Assembly (NCBI GenBank): GCA_944470555.2
Contig: OX104134.1
Coordinates: forward strand, 10,767,248-10,831,247
Source of the DNA: Heterobilharzia americana
Taxonomy: Eukaryota > Platyhelminthes > Trematoda > Strigeidida > Schistosomatidae
Direction of reading: 5' to 3'
DNA: 64,000 nt
Shown one piece after another: positions 58,901-64,000 of this stretch. The position numbers and the translations under genes are program-made. The notes under the pieces were generated by a model, which was not told where the DNA came from, searched no databases, and was given only the letters and a program-made list of their open reading frames with translations. How positions within the stretch are numbered: position 1 is the first letter of the stretch; every line of letters begins with the position of its first letter.

Positions 58901-61177
58901 CAAAGTACCTCAAGAAGAGGAAGAAGTGAACTTTCACGGTGTGAACAACCGGGAAGTGTCAATCACCTTTTTACCTCTGACAGCGTTTAAGTCCCCTAAA
59001 AACACAAAGAATCTGCTAGTGCCTTGCCTTCTGATTTTTTTCCCTTCCCGCTATTAGGAATTCTGGATCACCTACATATCCAAGCTTCAAAGTTTATTAA
59101 CAAGGCTCGATTTCACACAGTTGCATAATTGGCCAACAGAAAATGTGCTTTCAATGTCTGGGCGAATCACCACATCAGACAATAAGATTTGTAAGACAAA
59201 ACCCAGAAATTTTAGGCCATGGATGAATGTTGCATTTCCGATGAACATATATATGGCCCAAGTAGAGATATCCACTTGACCTTAACTAGCTAATGTGGTG
59301 AATCTGCAAAAATTTAGTCTTCAAGTCGACCCTTTTTTTAGATGTAGGCGTAGAGTTATCTTTTAAATCAGAAAGCGGATTGTTCAAATGAATGACACAT
59401 TCAGGTTTAAGGGTAGTCACAAACACCATCGCTTTTGTGATTCTAGTCTACACAACCAGCTATTGCGGCTCGGATGCTACACTTAGTGGAGACAAATGTT
59501 GAAACCATTGACTCAATAACTGCAGGTAAACTGAAGAGACAACTGAATAACGTTTTAAGCAATGATTATTATAGTCCAATTACTAATGTTGAAGAACAAA
59601 AAGCAAGGTCTTCTTCAGTGTTAACCACCCTCAAAGGAGTTGAGGCCCACTGGTTTAGGGAGCTAACTTTCAACCAGTGAGTCACGGGTTCGAAAACCAC
59701 TCCACCCACCAAAGTGTGGGTAGCCAGGTAGCATCAATAGCACTCACATAAAAGGTGTGGCTCATCGCCTACTGCACGAATGTATTAAAAGGTTGCTGAA
59801 TGGACTAACGACCAACTATGTTCTTAATCAAGAAACCCAGCTCCAAATAAAAAAAAACACTAGTTTACTCTATATCTATCATTACCCTTATATTTTAAGC
59901 GATTCGTGAGGAGTAATGGCAAAAATTCCTGATGGATGAAATAAATTGAAAGCTTAAAGATCTACAAATTCTGTTTGCATTGAGACATAATCACTAACCA
60001 CGTCTGAAAGCTTATTATAGATTTTTGCATTTATTTTCTTATTTAAGTGAATAATCTCGGTTAAATCAGTAAATAACAACATGATACCTGGTATCACTGT
60101 GTGACTATTCCAGTTACTACATTTCACATCAGAACATCAAGTTAGCAGACACCAAAATGAAAGACGGAGAAATAATGAAGAAAGCAATCTTAAGGAGTAG
60201 GAAATCATAAGAAGAGTGGGAAGCAAGTGAACCCACAATGAAATGTGAAAGGACAATTATGATGAAAAAAAGATGTAGATGCATCTGCGCCGGTGCGATC
60301 GATGATGGATCACATTGCCTAACGTCTCCAACCATCGATTCTCGTTGTCCCACAGACCTCAACAGAAATGTCTACATTCTCTTACACGGCTCAGATCAAC
60401 AATCAAAGACCTCATGATGCATACCACATTTCACTATGATCACCTTAGGGTTTTTTCTAGCCTAAACCTCCTTCAGCTAACATTGAGCAATGATGCAAAC
60501 AGTGATGACTAGGCATCCACAACACGTGTCCCAACCATGTAAGTTGATGAAATTTCACAAACTGATCAGCTAACTTACCTCTTTGATTTAAAACCTCATG
60601 CGTACGTTCTAAGTAACTGACGTGGTGGTCCCACAACACATATCCTGTGCTACAAAGACAAGATTGGTTGAACACTTGAAACTTTATGTTCTGATCCCAA
60701 TTAATATTCAAAGCAGGTAATGCTTAAGCGAGCAATAGCTTCAACAAATTCTTCGTCATATTTACACTGGACATTGTCAAAATTATAACTGTAGGGTTTC
60801 AGGAGGAAGTCATTAAAGACAACTCTCTTTTTATGCTTTTGTTTTTATATTACCATATTTCTCTTTTGTTTCTGATGATGGTTTCTTCGCAAGTTGGGGC
60901 AGTAAGTTGCATATTTGCGAAAATTTAGAAAACGACAAAATAATCAGCATCAAAATCTTACCTGGGCATATTGAAAATAACAAACATTTCATGCATGAGG
61001 ACCAAAGCACAAGCGAAAATAATGTAACCAATCAAACTGTACTGAAGCCTTCCATGTGAGTTGCACTTATCTGGAATTAAAGTAATAACCAAAGTAAGCA
61101 GCAATAATTTAAGCTTACGAAACGATCCAAATTGAAGCCCAAGACAGTAAATTGGCCCATATGGTATGGACAAAATG
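23060..61177 (-). CDS. MARCHF6: MARCH6/TEB4/Doa10-type E3 ubiquitin ligase, C-terminal exons
   Basis: Ubiquitin ligase of the ER and inner nuclear membrane; the known family acts in ER-associated degradation of misfolded and short-lived proteins. The 12 exons here (23060-23147, 23269-23395, 24705-24933, 30260-30644, 34769-35283, 37437-37614, 40548-40648, 40798-40848, 46946-47149, 54965-55079, 60962-61070, 61119-61177) join in matching phases to about 720 residues. They follow the vertebrate MARCH6 order: 'FCPYHMGQFTVLGF', 'GIFPVLSGFWIDAC', 'SVLRPGVLRFIYHFNDPDY', 'LMLWIPTEVVRHFLPKFLPF', 'MILLQVVLPFLLD', 'RSYLLGDV', 'LTLIGPPWWLRN', 'RYIYPFLLAS' and 'KYLVGRQLVNF'. These cover the TD region, later membrane spans and the conserved C-terminal element. 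The catalytic RING-CH domain and first spans lie beyond the right part of the window. One exon has a frame break (60962-61070). Family identity is recalled, not searched, but the collinear match is strong. Confidence 0.93.
23269..23395 (-). CDS. MARCHF6: MARCH6 exon K
   Basis: Acceptor TTTTCATCTACAG, donor GAAAA|GTAAGT. It contains 'RYIYPFLLASSVCAVLCGLC' and 'DQVRRLYLHIKDEK', the last membrane span and the FKRLYEHIKNDK block. Confidence 0.95.
23496..23732 (+). CDS. Candidate antisense exon, low support
   Basis: An open plus-strand frame after ATTTTTCAG|GTCAGC reads 'YEAYRMQCGAEYNFAISVKS' and stays open to TAG near 23730. It would join exon 6 of the unknown gene (22182) in phase 0 and lies in the MARCH6 intron 23396-24704. 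An alternative partner is 29158. No family is recognised. Confidence 0.25.
   Translation, partial: VSLYEAYRMQCGAEYNFAISVKSRTDVFLCTFLVHYLSRHFNQISLKILKFSMTIINVSLFNSTRTIDYGSFVKSGVS
23970..24005 (-). repeat. SINE family 1 tail fragment
   Basis: CAGGTTGGTATTCATCATGG matches the complement of the tail of the SINE at 15945-16105. Confidence 0.45.
24200..24310 (-). repeat. tRNA-like SINE fragment
   Basis: The minus strand reads GTGGGTTCGAAACCCGCC, a good B-box/T-arm, preceded by a tRNA-like GGTCTAAGTAACTGACCC arm. No complete acceptor stem or D-arm is present, so it is a repeat, not a tRNA gene. Confidence 0.5.
24705..24933 (-). CDS. MARCHF6: MARCH6 exon J
   Basis: It begins 'HWIFGIMLLKVTILLTLIGP', then 'PWWLRNRLE', and ends with a span and 'YYISPLLG'. 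These match DWALGVLHAK...LMGPQWWLK and VPLLG of MARCH6. Donor CTCG|GTAAGA. Confidence 0.95.
24934..26640. other. MARCH6 intron, nothing recognised
   Basis: AT-rich intron without clear repeats or open frames up to the SINE-tail segment at 26650. Confidence 0.3.
26645..26725 (-). repeat. SINE family 1 tail fragment
   Basis: It contains GATTGGTATTCATCATGGAC, the shared tail block, and continues into 'AATAAATCCTCACAAACCTC', echoing the 'GGTTTGTGGGG' sequence near 15760 and 15910 in complement. Confidence 0.45.
27080..27960 (-). mobile_element. Penelope-like element fragment (RT end + GIY-YIG)
   Basis: The minus strand holds 'RHVDDILIIFD' near 27908-27877, the palm motif C of Penelope-like RTs. 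Downstream, at about 27330-27286, is 'LFKCTCGETYIGKTHRS', the start of a GIY-YIG-type endonuclease, then 'KWLQKQIESPEPINVGKRLL' and 'SSIAKH'. RT followed by GIY-YIG is the hallmark order of this class. Several stops and shifts lie between, so it is a dead copy. Its sequence differs from the second Penelope-like copy at 53090. Confidence 0.75.
27990..29050 (+). mobile_element. CR1/Jockey-like LINE 3' part
   Basis: A plus-strand RT remnant. The frame 28101-28370 reads 'DLPTSTKANFVKYTDDLTVS', with motif C YTDD in place of YADD, then 'FPLNGLILNPSKCKTVNFSL', a typical post-palm block. Further blocks follow in shifted frames: 'LIFSPGLREKDYDVLRRISK' and 'AVSRTSGTP'. It leads into an untranslated tail and an ATT repeat. 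The 5' half is absent. It abuts the opposite-strand Penelope-like fragment. Confidence 0.75.
29056..29109 (+). repeat. (ATT)n microsatellite, likely LINE tail
   Basis: About 18 ATT units directly after the CR1-like 3' region. A simple-repeat 3' end is usual for such elements. Confidence 0.9.
29158..29346 (+). CDS. Candidate terminal exon antisense to MARCH6
   Basis: A plus-strand frame of 62 codons plus TAG follows AAATTTTTCTTAG. It reads 'VILFIPSSFTKLAATVPRSN', then 'LVNLFSSLRVEDVLHLYLIL'. It can join exon 6 of the unknown gene (22182) in phase 0. It sits in a MARCH6 intron, about 50 bases after an ATT repeat. The LRVEDVLHLYL part faintly recalls DENN-domain cores, but that is not enough for a call. 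It may also be a chance opening. Confidence 0.3.
   Translation, partial: VILFIPSSFTKLAATVPRSNRTFSEEQSLVNLFSSLRVEDVLHLYLILSMVTTPESFAGSEN
30260..30644 (-). CDS. MARCHF6: MARCH6 exon I
   Basis: Acceptor TTATTTTCCAG, donor TGGGAG|GTTTGT. The C-terminal half ('LLGILPSAMGLLVNFIFIVP', 'FRV') matches the VVPLLLGLLFELVIVAPLRV block. The first ~80 codons, including a hydrophobic 'IPFVFSAFWQVIILIG', have no counterpart in the vertebrate protein as I know it. Confidence 0.88.
30790..31018. repeat. Inverted repeat, arms about 50 bases
   Basis: The left arm (30792-30845, 'AGGTCGGTGAACTCGACCC', 'GGGAAATTACAAGTATCA') is mirrored by the right arm (30968-31018, 'TGATACTTGTAATTCCCC', 'GGGGTCGAATCG'). A related third copy lies at 52065-52120. 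The two arms are imperfect, and the 120-base centre has no recognisable content. Confidence 0.65.
31980..33620 (+). mobile_element. RTE LINE fragment, plus strand
   Basis: RT and C-terminal remnant. Decayed fingers run from 31980. The frame 32434-32655 reads 'TDLQRAPNKYPMLIKAVYSK' and 'GVPQLCLLSPLFFNFVIHSL' (motif B and beyond). At 32835 'AVDHVFCLGSCISPDALVT' is the FTYLGS block, and at 33055 onward comes the 'LLQGFDHKCLCG' region. A diverged 3' UTR runs to about 33620. The part 31989-32690 matches 48297-48990 almost base for base. Stops and missing palm sequence make it dead. Confidence 0.75.
33925..34045 (+). repeat. tRNA-derived SINE (family 2)
   Basis: It contains 'AACTTTCAATCGATAAAGCACGGGTTCGAGCAG', with a GGTTCGAG B-box core, then 'TATAGCTCATTGCTTACTGC' and 'GTGCACAAGGTTGCTGAGTG', the family end also seen at 59640 and 62020. 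Confidence 0.55.
34769..35283 (-). CDS. MARCHF6: MARCH6 exon H
   Basis: The longest exon (515 bases). The first ~95 codons encode a Ser/Asn/Glu-rich cytosolic-type linker. 'YKRTSYFRLRISGLVVMLL' and 'SLICLSLTLMIVPVGIGRFL' follow, then a further hydrophobic stretch. These correspond to the RRPLNFPLRI and SLICLTLPVFAGRWL blocks. Confidence 0.92.
35560..35660 (-). repeat. tRNA-like SINE head
   Basis: The minus strand reads 'GTGGTTTATTAGTCTAAGCAC' (A-box region) and 'CACAGGTTTGAACTCTGC' (B-box). It cannot form a full acceptor stem, so I call it a SINE rather than a tRNA gene. Confidence 0.5.
35915..36100 (-). repeat. tRNA-derived SINE (family 1), inverted copy
   Basis: On the minus strand the head 'CCCAGTGGCTCATTGATTAAG' and B-box 'GGGTTAGATCC' lead to the tail 'GATGAATACCACTCTGG'. 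It matches the layout of the copy at 15945-16105. Confidence 0.55.
36412..36728 (+). mobile_element. RTE LINE 3' end, strongly truncated
   Basis: About 315 bases in reverse complement match 41597-41910 and 49217-49530 almost perfectly. The differences I see are one extra T (GGGTTTGAC against GGGTTGAC, near 36511) and one base at the end. It is 5'-truncated near 36412. It carries the same coding break as the other two copies, so it descends from an already broken source. Confidence 0.8.
37437..37614 (-). CDS. MARCHF6: MARCH6 exon G
   Basis: Acceptor TATATTTAAG, donor CCCGGG|GTTAGT. It contains 'SLEMILLQVVLPFLLDVQAK' and 'ILGLRSYLLGDVPF', matching the LELLLLQVVLPALLE and LHSYLLGD blocks. Confidence 0.92.
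37876..37939. repeat. (TA)n microsatellite
   Basis: About 32 TA units in the MARCH6 intron 37615-40547. It is self-complementary and prone to length change. Confidence 0.95.
37940..40200. other. MARCH6 intron, nothing recognised
   Basis: AT-rich intronic sequence. The open frames at 38293-38484 and 38770-38979 (-) lack splice sites and similarity. I see no repeat that I can name. Confidence 0.3.
40246..40358. repeat. Foldback (MITE-like) element
   Basis: Arms 40246-40285 and 40316-40358 are reverse complements at both ends: AGTGACTCTAAAG and GAAATAACCAAT each pair with their mirror, with mismatched stretches between. The loop is about 30 bases. The near-matching outer sequences CAATCTTA and CAATGTTA might be remains of a target duplication. 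Confidence 0.6.
40548..40648 (-). CDS. MARCHF6: MARCH6 exon F
   Basis: Acceptor TTTTATTTTACAG, donor GCTTA|GTAAGT. It reads 'GILIVLMLWIPTEVVRHFLP', then 'KFLPFRINA', a membrane span followed by the LPNFLPY-type loop. Confidence 0.92.
40798..40848 (-). CDS. MARCHF6: MARCH6 exon E (51-base microexon)
   Basis: Seventeen codons, 'MIFQPLPVYMQRLVATY', between ATATTTCAG and CACCTAT|GTGAGT. It corresponds to the MIHLPIYRHLRRF block that follows VQE in the vertebrate protein. Confidence 0.88.
41582..42239 (-). mobile_element. RTE LINE 3' part, 5'-truncated copy
   Basis: About 658 bases are identical by eye to 49202-49859, and the two diverge sharply on both sides. On the minus strand it keeps the 'GGQTKTWHQSLKSLTVDLTH' block and then a frame break ('VRKEM', stop) where intact RTE proteins continue. 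The 3' UTR lies at the low-coordinate end. A 5'-truncated insertion derived from the same source as 49200 fits. Confidence 0.8.
42721..42835 (+). repeat. tRNA-derived SINE head
   Basis: 'GCAGCTCAGTTGGTGAGCAC' (A-box/D-arm), 'GGGTTGGAAACC' (anticodon-arm-like) and 'CTGGTTCGAGTCCTCC' (B-box/T-arm) stand in tRNA order. The flanks cannot pair as an acceptor stem, so it is a SINE with a well-preserved head rather than a tRNA gene. Confidence 0.6.
43565..46190 (+). mobile_element. RTE LINE copy A, near full length, decayed
   Basis: A plus-strand element. At 43800 the APE endonuclease start 'VNVKTWNVRTMFEPTKAAQI' is cut by a stop, and later parts are in shifted frames. RT palm pieces lie at 45104-45445: 'FISLIQQLYDDATCQVIHNE', then 'VKTGVKQGCILSPIILLIVV' (motif B) and 'LDFADDDLCLMSH' (FADD motif C intact). 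The C-terminal region extends to about 46140 and a TAA/ATAAT-rich tail. The first ~2.2 kb equal copy B at 55276 except for single-base losses; the last ~350 bases differ clearly from B. It is not capable of coding as it stands. Confidence 0.85.
46191..46945. other. MARCH6 intron, nothing recognised
   Basis: No open frame or named repeat is visible between RTE copy A and MARCH6 exon D. Confidence 0.3.
46946..47149 (-). CDS. MARCHF6: MARCH6 exon D
   Basis: Sixty-eight codons, phase 0 to 0, between CCTTTACAG and CAAGAT|GTAAGT. It contains 'FTFIHWAVGMLYIFYMASLL' (membrane span) and 'LRPGVLRFIYHFNDPDYKPI', the most conserved block of the family. Confidence 0.95.
48000..49190 (+). mobile_element. 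RTE LINE fragment, plus strand
   Basis: A decayed RT part. It begins with finger-domain remains (the 'HTKEQFN' and 'KRSSTDGFSSK' regions in frame shifts). The frame 48737-48958 has the same 73 codons as 32434-32655, including 'GVPQLCLLSPLFFNFVIHSL'. It is near-identical to 31989-32690 over about 700 bases, then diverges after 'CTCGTAGTATG'. It ends head-on against a minus-strand RTE at about 49195. Confidence 0.75.
49200..51960 (-). mobile_element. RTE LINE, minus strand, decayed
   Basis: From right to left: 5'-UTR-like sequence (51960-51480, related to 21480-21780); Ser/Pro/Leu-rich N-terminal coding (51448-51149); a segment almost identical to the matching part of the RTE at 13190-13490 (50821-51120); RT parts with 'GVHQGCPLSPILFNFIDVLM' and 'LDLKYYTDVIVPLGKNTDA' (motif C YTDV, second Asp lost; 50338-50078); 'VDHFIYLGSCISLNEVS' (50024-49788); and the 3' part to 49200. 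Much of the endonuclease is deleted. The 3' 658 bases equal 41582-42239. Confidence 0.75.
52065..52122 (+). repeat. Third copy of the 30790 inverted-repeat arm
   Basis: It shares AGAGGTCGATCC and CAACGGAAAATTACAAGTATCAA with the arms at 30792 and 30968. Confidence 0.5.
52160..52335 (+). repeat. tRNA-derived SINE
   Basis: 'AGTGGCCTAATGGATAGCGC' (A-box), 'TTTGGAGCTACAGATGC' and 'AGGTTTCAAATCTCAG' (B-box-like) stand in order, followed by 'CGTCCTGGATTCCACTGCTAGCCACCAACCAAG'. The last block has a partner at 51970-52005. Confidence 0.55.
52559..52813 (+). CDS. Open frame of 84 codons, unrecognised
   Basis: The frame reads 'VSKNGVCLFTSKTFIATEDL' and 'SEEILKTYLAIRLAGNKVNR' and ends 'EIIVEGF' with TAA. 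It has balanced composition and no transposon motif. It lies in a MARCH6 intron on the opposite strand, and the opposite frame is also partly open. It could be an exon or chance. Confidence 0.2.
   Translation: MLYRFRQTVSKNGVCLFTSKTFIATEDLCNRYELFPYTNRITLIAKCFENSEEILKTYLAIRLAGNKVNRWFIYSLQEIIVEGF
53090..54480 (-). mobile_element. Penelope-like element, RT + GIY-YIG, decayed
   Basis: A minus-strand element. The RT palm (54139-53936) reads 'YFQFNGKLYIQAKAILFASP', 'MSEIISEAVMQRLE' and 'KLWVRYVDGTFTNI', where the normal YVDDTF has become YVDGTF. The next block (53898-53665) has 'TTSFRFLMFWSPERN', 'GKPTQTDQICSYNSNNLTAH' and 'LFKRAETHSNT', the known post-palm order. The GIY-YIG block (53446-53201) has 'SVIHNINCEKHYVGQDDRLL'. 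Two stops and a lost catalytic Asp make it inactive. Confidence 0.82.
54965..55079 (-). CDS. MARCHF6: MARCH6 exon C
   Basis: Acceptor CCTACACAG, donor ACCTTG|GTAAGT. It reads 'VALVSLMELGIFPVLSGFWI' and 'DACTL', a membrane segment plus the GxFPxxxGxWxDxC motif of the TEB4-Doa10 (TD) region. Confidence 0.9.
55276..57905 (+). mobile_element. RTE LINE copy B, near full length, decayed
   Basis: Same element as copy A (43565). The endonuclease start is at 55512 with the same in-frame stop. RT motif B 'VKTGVKQGCILSPIILLIVV' and motif C 'LDFADDDLCLMSH' lie at 56817-57158. The frame 57155-57403 carries 'KNFKEVASFTYTYLGSTVS', which in copy A is broken by base losses. It ends in an AAATAAATAATAATTATTAT tail. 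Stops shared with A show that both derive from a broken ancestor. Confidence 0.85.
57906..59635. other. MARCH6 intron, nothing recognised
   Basis: The open frames at 58071-58302 (-), 59087-59275 (-) and 59474-59680 (+) show no motif and no convincing splice sites. The hydrophobic minus-strand frame at 58298 was compared with MARCH6 and does not match. Confidence 0.3.
59640..59795 (+). repeat. tRNA-derived SINE (family 2)
   Basis: 'CTAACTTTCAACCAGTGAGTC', 'ACGGGTTCGAAAACCACTCC' (B-box), 'GTAGCCAGGTAGCATCAATAG' and 'GGTGTGGCTCATCGCCTACTGCACGAATG' match the copies at 17255, 33925 and 62020 in order. Confidence 0.65.
60240..60720 (-). mobile_element. RTE LINE 3' fragment
   Basis: The minus-strand frame 60711-60457 reads 'LWDHHVSYLERTHEVLNQRG', 'KLADQFVKFHQLTWLGHVLW' and 'MPSHHCLHHCSMLAEGGLG', the conserved RTE C-terminal block (WLGHVLRMP...PRRAML). 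The 3' end runs to about 60240. It lies between MARCH6 exons B and C. Confidence 0.75.
60962..61070 (-). CDS. MARCHF6: MARCH6 exon B, with an apparent one-base frameshift
   Basis: In phase with the exon before, it reads 'ISATHMEGFSTV' and then a TGA. One base over, it continues 'LIGYIIFACALVLMHEMFVI' and ends 'NMPR' in phase with the next exon. Both halves match the human ASHFEG...VGYI region, so one base is missing at or near the AAA run at 61034-61036 (plus strand). With that base the exon length fits the flanking phases. Confidence 0.85.
61119..61177 (-). CDS. MARCHF6: MARCH6 exon A (first in window)
   Basis: It follows TTTGTGAATAG and ends TTTC|GTAAGC. It reads 'FCPYHMGQFTVLGFNLDRF', matching the FCPYHIGHFSL block of vertebrate MARCH6. 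A 48-base intron separates it from the next exon. Confidence 0.85.
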
Positions 61178-61399
61178 CTATTCACAAAGAAAAAAATTGT
61201 AAAAAAAACCAGTTAAAATCAGCACGAATCAGCATATAACATAATAATAAAAATTATCTGACGTACAAAAAAAGGACCTTGGTATCTGTTAACTGGTTTT
61301 ATTTACTATCCGAAAGGCGAAATTCGATATCGTCAATCAGATATTCAATTAAGAAAGAAGGCCTAAAGAATTAAGCTCAAATACTTGTGCAAGGATTTA

Positions 61400-61930
61400 A
61401 AGACAAGTATTGTTCAACTATGAAAACAAACAATCAGTCCCAGTCAGAGATATCCACTGACAAAATTTCCGTTAACCTTTATTGTAGATGTGTTGATGGC
61501 AGTGTATCAGCTTAATTTCAGCTTCTCGAGGGTTGGTATGTGGTCTAGAGAGGTTCTATTCCATAGCTTAGATGAAGAGGATAATGACAAAATGAAAAGA
61601 CTTGAGTACATTTAGTGTGTGTTGACAAGTATTTCAAGATTAAGAGTGAAATGATTGAATAAGTTAAGCCCTTTGTTTAATGATCCTGTATCGCCTTTAG
61701 TGAGCTGTTTGCTGTCTTGATCCCAACACTAATAAGAAAGAAACCCAACTATTTATCAAACGGTGAGTTTACCTAGGAGGATTTCGCTGTGCTACTCTGG
61801 ATACCGTAAGTAAACGGTATGAGGTTAAATGTTCGATTACAGATGTTTTCAAAACAACCTCCTTGGACTAAAATGATAAAGGAGGTAATGGTGAGGCTGT
61901 AAACATAGTCATAGACGATGTTGGTTATTC
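61400..61930 (-). mobile_element. Possible CR1-like LINE 3' scrap
   Basis: The minus strand near 61570-61500 reads 'LKLWNRTSLDHIPTLEKLKL', resembling the WN.LP...V.A.S...FK end of CR1-type ORFs, with UTR-like sequence around it. No RT motif remains, so this is weak. Confidence 0.35.
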
Positions 61931-62019
61931 AGTGTATGATTTCGGAAACTTGTATACCGTGAACTTTCTATGGCACGTTTGACACATTCTGAGTGGTCGT
62001 TTACCGGTGTAGTTGCGGT

Positions 62020-62170
62020 TTATTGGTTTGGGGAGTTGATTTTCAACCAGTGGGTTGCAGGTTTAAACACCGCTCCACCTACGGAGGATTAGGCAACCAG
62101 CTAATATAGTCAGCCCTAACATACTAGGTGTGGCTCACTGCCTACTGCACAACTGTGCACAAGGTAGCTG
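62020..62170 (+). repeat. tRNA-derived SINE (family 2)
   Basis: 'GTTGATTTTCAACCAGTGGGTT', 'GCAGGTTTAAACACCGCTCC' and 'AGGTGTGGCTCACTGCCTACTGCAC', then 'GTGCACAAGGTAGCTGAGTGG'. This is the clearest copy of the family end. Confidence 0.65.
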
Positions 62171-62759
62171 AGTGGCTATCGACTTTCTTTCTTTTCGGTC
62201 ATTTACCTCGACGTGGTAAGACGGATGGGGTAGGAATAAGTTAGAAGCTTAAGATATGTAGTCTAATTCATAGGGTTCACGAAGGTTAGCATGAGCAATG
62301 CTGAGAGGTGTACACCACCTCAATAGAGTACAAAAGATGTTAAGAATTGATAGTAAGCCCTGGGTGACATGACTTGAAATCACTCAAGAGGTGCAAATGA
62401 TTTCACTTTTTTAAAACATTTTACTTATCACTTATTGGTTCTTTTTATCATACGTCTCCAGTTTATCTTAACACAGTTTGATTCCCATTGATTTCATTTC
62501 TCTGTTGTGAAAAACTTCAAGTTAGGTCAACACAATTTTTTGCAAGGTATCGTACCACCTTGTCAGTCTCGTACACAAAAAATTTCCAGATACGTCATAA
62601 AAATACTTTCTATTTATATACTAGATTAATCTGACCAAAACTTACATCCACTTTACAGTACCCCATACCATGCAAAATTGAAAGATGTGACCGATGCCTA
62701 AAAGTTTGATACTAACATGTACCGGTTGCTGGATTGGAAAAATGAGCCCATGAGTCACC
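62171..62759. other. Nothing recognised
   Basis: Searched by eye on the minus strand for the next upstream MARCH6 exon (LEHVFWVVSLN-like); none was found. No other feature is visible. Confidence 0.3.
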
Positions 62760-64000
62760 TAGATAGTTTCATAACCTTATCAGCTGAATACTAGGGTTCA
62801 TATTACATTCACAAATGAGAATCCGTATCAATCTTACTTATAACTGTACCGTAATTGTAACTAAGCAACTGTGTGGATGTTCGACGACGGGTCACACTTA
62901 TAGCGTGAGAGCTGATAATACTATGTGGCTACTAAAACCTTAGTAAGTGGAGTGGTATTTGAAACTGTGAACCACTGGTTGCCTCTCTGTGAACTATATT
63001 TACGCATCCACTGACTGCAACTAGGATGAAGTGAAGGATGAGTTCTACATAAAACTGTCTAGCCTCGTACTGCAAGCCACCCGTTTGATTTGGTTATCGT
63101 AGTAGGTGATTTTAATGCACGAATGGATAGGCTAGGTTAGGTGAAAAGGCAATTAGGTGGCGCCTCCAGAAGTATAATCAAATGAATGGATAATGGTGAC
63201 CGGCTGCTACAACTGTGCTCAAATATCCATCTATTACTACCCAGCACGAACTTCAGCCATAAAGAATGACATCATTTGACATGATATCCACAAGCTTCCA
63301 CTCTACGGCAGGTATACAGACTATATCGCTGGACAGGGTCGGTAGAAGACGCGCATTCATTCTTTAGCACATGTTTGAACAGAGATCCCGAGAATATCTG
63401 TACCTAAATGGACGGAGAAAAACTACAGCTGTCAGGCCCTTTCATGCACAGTTTGAAGAGGAGGATGCTTTGGCTACTTTTAAAGTAGAACAGGTTCGTC
63501 AGTCATCGCAAGAGGACGCCACTCATGCAGAAGAAGCCTTGTGCCGGTCATCTCCAAGTCTGCTGTCAGTGCAGCGCTCAAAACCATAACTAACTTTCAA
63601 AAGAATGTTAGAGAGGGTCGGTAGATCTCACCAGCTTTTTCTGAGATAATAGGTGCACGTGGATACATTAATGCAGACTGAACACAGAGAGGAACAGATG
63701 CAACTCAAATGCAGACTAACGAAAAGCCTACGCAATGAAGATGAACAGTGGTAGGTAGCAAAGGCTTAAGAAATGAAAAAGGCAGGGGTGATAGGTAAAA
63801 ATAAACAATTATTTAAACTAATCAAGGAAACTAGGGCAAGAAAATGAACGGTTAATGAGATCAAAGAGGAAAGAAATGTATCTGCGAAATACTCTTAGAG
63901 GGAAACCATTGGAATGATGGCGAAACACTCAGAGCAACAGTTCAACTAGCCTCCAAATTCTGTTCTAAGAAGAACTTTGAAATGAGGTCCCTAACATTTG
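62760..64000 (+). mobile_element. RTE LINE 5'/endonuclease part, runs off the window
   Basis: The first 300 bases match 19740-20080. Then 'DLVIVVGDFNARMDRLG' (63090-63145) is the endonuclease GDFNA motif, followed after a stop by 'LQLCSNIHLLLPSTNFSHKE', the usual next block. A frame at 63371-63589 follows, then 'FKLIKETRARK'-type sequence near 63810, the linker towards RT. Several stops show decay. The RT would lie beyond the right edge. Confidence 0.7.

Overview
The window looks like nuclear DNA of a parasitic flatworm, most probably a Schistosoma blood fluke. This is inferred from AT-rich sequence, genes split into short exons by transposon-filled introns, at least one candidate intron of about 30 bases, and a mix of RTE, CR1-like, Penelope-like, Ty3/Gypsy and tRNA-derived SINE repeats. 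Nothing in it looks prokaryotic.

The one gene that can be named with confidence lies on the minus strand from 61177 down to 23060. Twelve exons with matching phases and GT/AG boundaries encode the C-terminal ~720 residues of a MARCH6/TEB4/Doa10-type membrane E3 ubiquitin ligase (ER-associated degradation). They run from the TEB4-Doa10 (TD) region to the conserved C-terminal element and the stop codon. The N-terminal RING-CH part lies to the right of the window. One exon (60962-61070) carries an apparent one-base loss in an A/T run that shifts the conserved frame.

On the plus strand a phase-consistent chain of small exons (16242-22182) forms an unrecognised gene running convergently into MARCH6. 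Its last donor implies at least one further exon antisense to MARCH6 (candidates at 23496 and 29158). A second unrecognised set of plus-strand exons lies at 9199-10473.

Layout: 1-3100 diverged direct repeats; 3128-4530 CR1-like LINE (-); 6160-6575 RT fragment (-); 7265-9090 two joined Gypsy fragments (-) broken by an N gap; 9199-10473 candidate exons; 10640-13900 RTE LINE (-); 15170-16105 Penelope-like scrap and SINE; 16242-22182 unknown gene, with RTE fragments in its last intron; 23060-61177 MARCH6, whose introns hold Penelope-like, CR1, RTE, SINE and foldback repeats; 61400-64000 CR1 scrap, SINE and an RTE endonuclease fragment (+). All transposon copies seen are decayed. Several RTE copies are nevertheless almost identical to one another and differ almost only by single-base indels, which bears on both their recent history and the base accuracy of the assembly.
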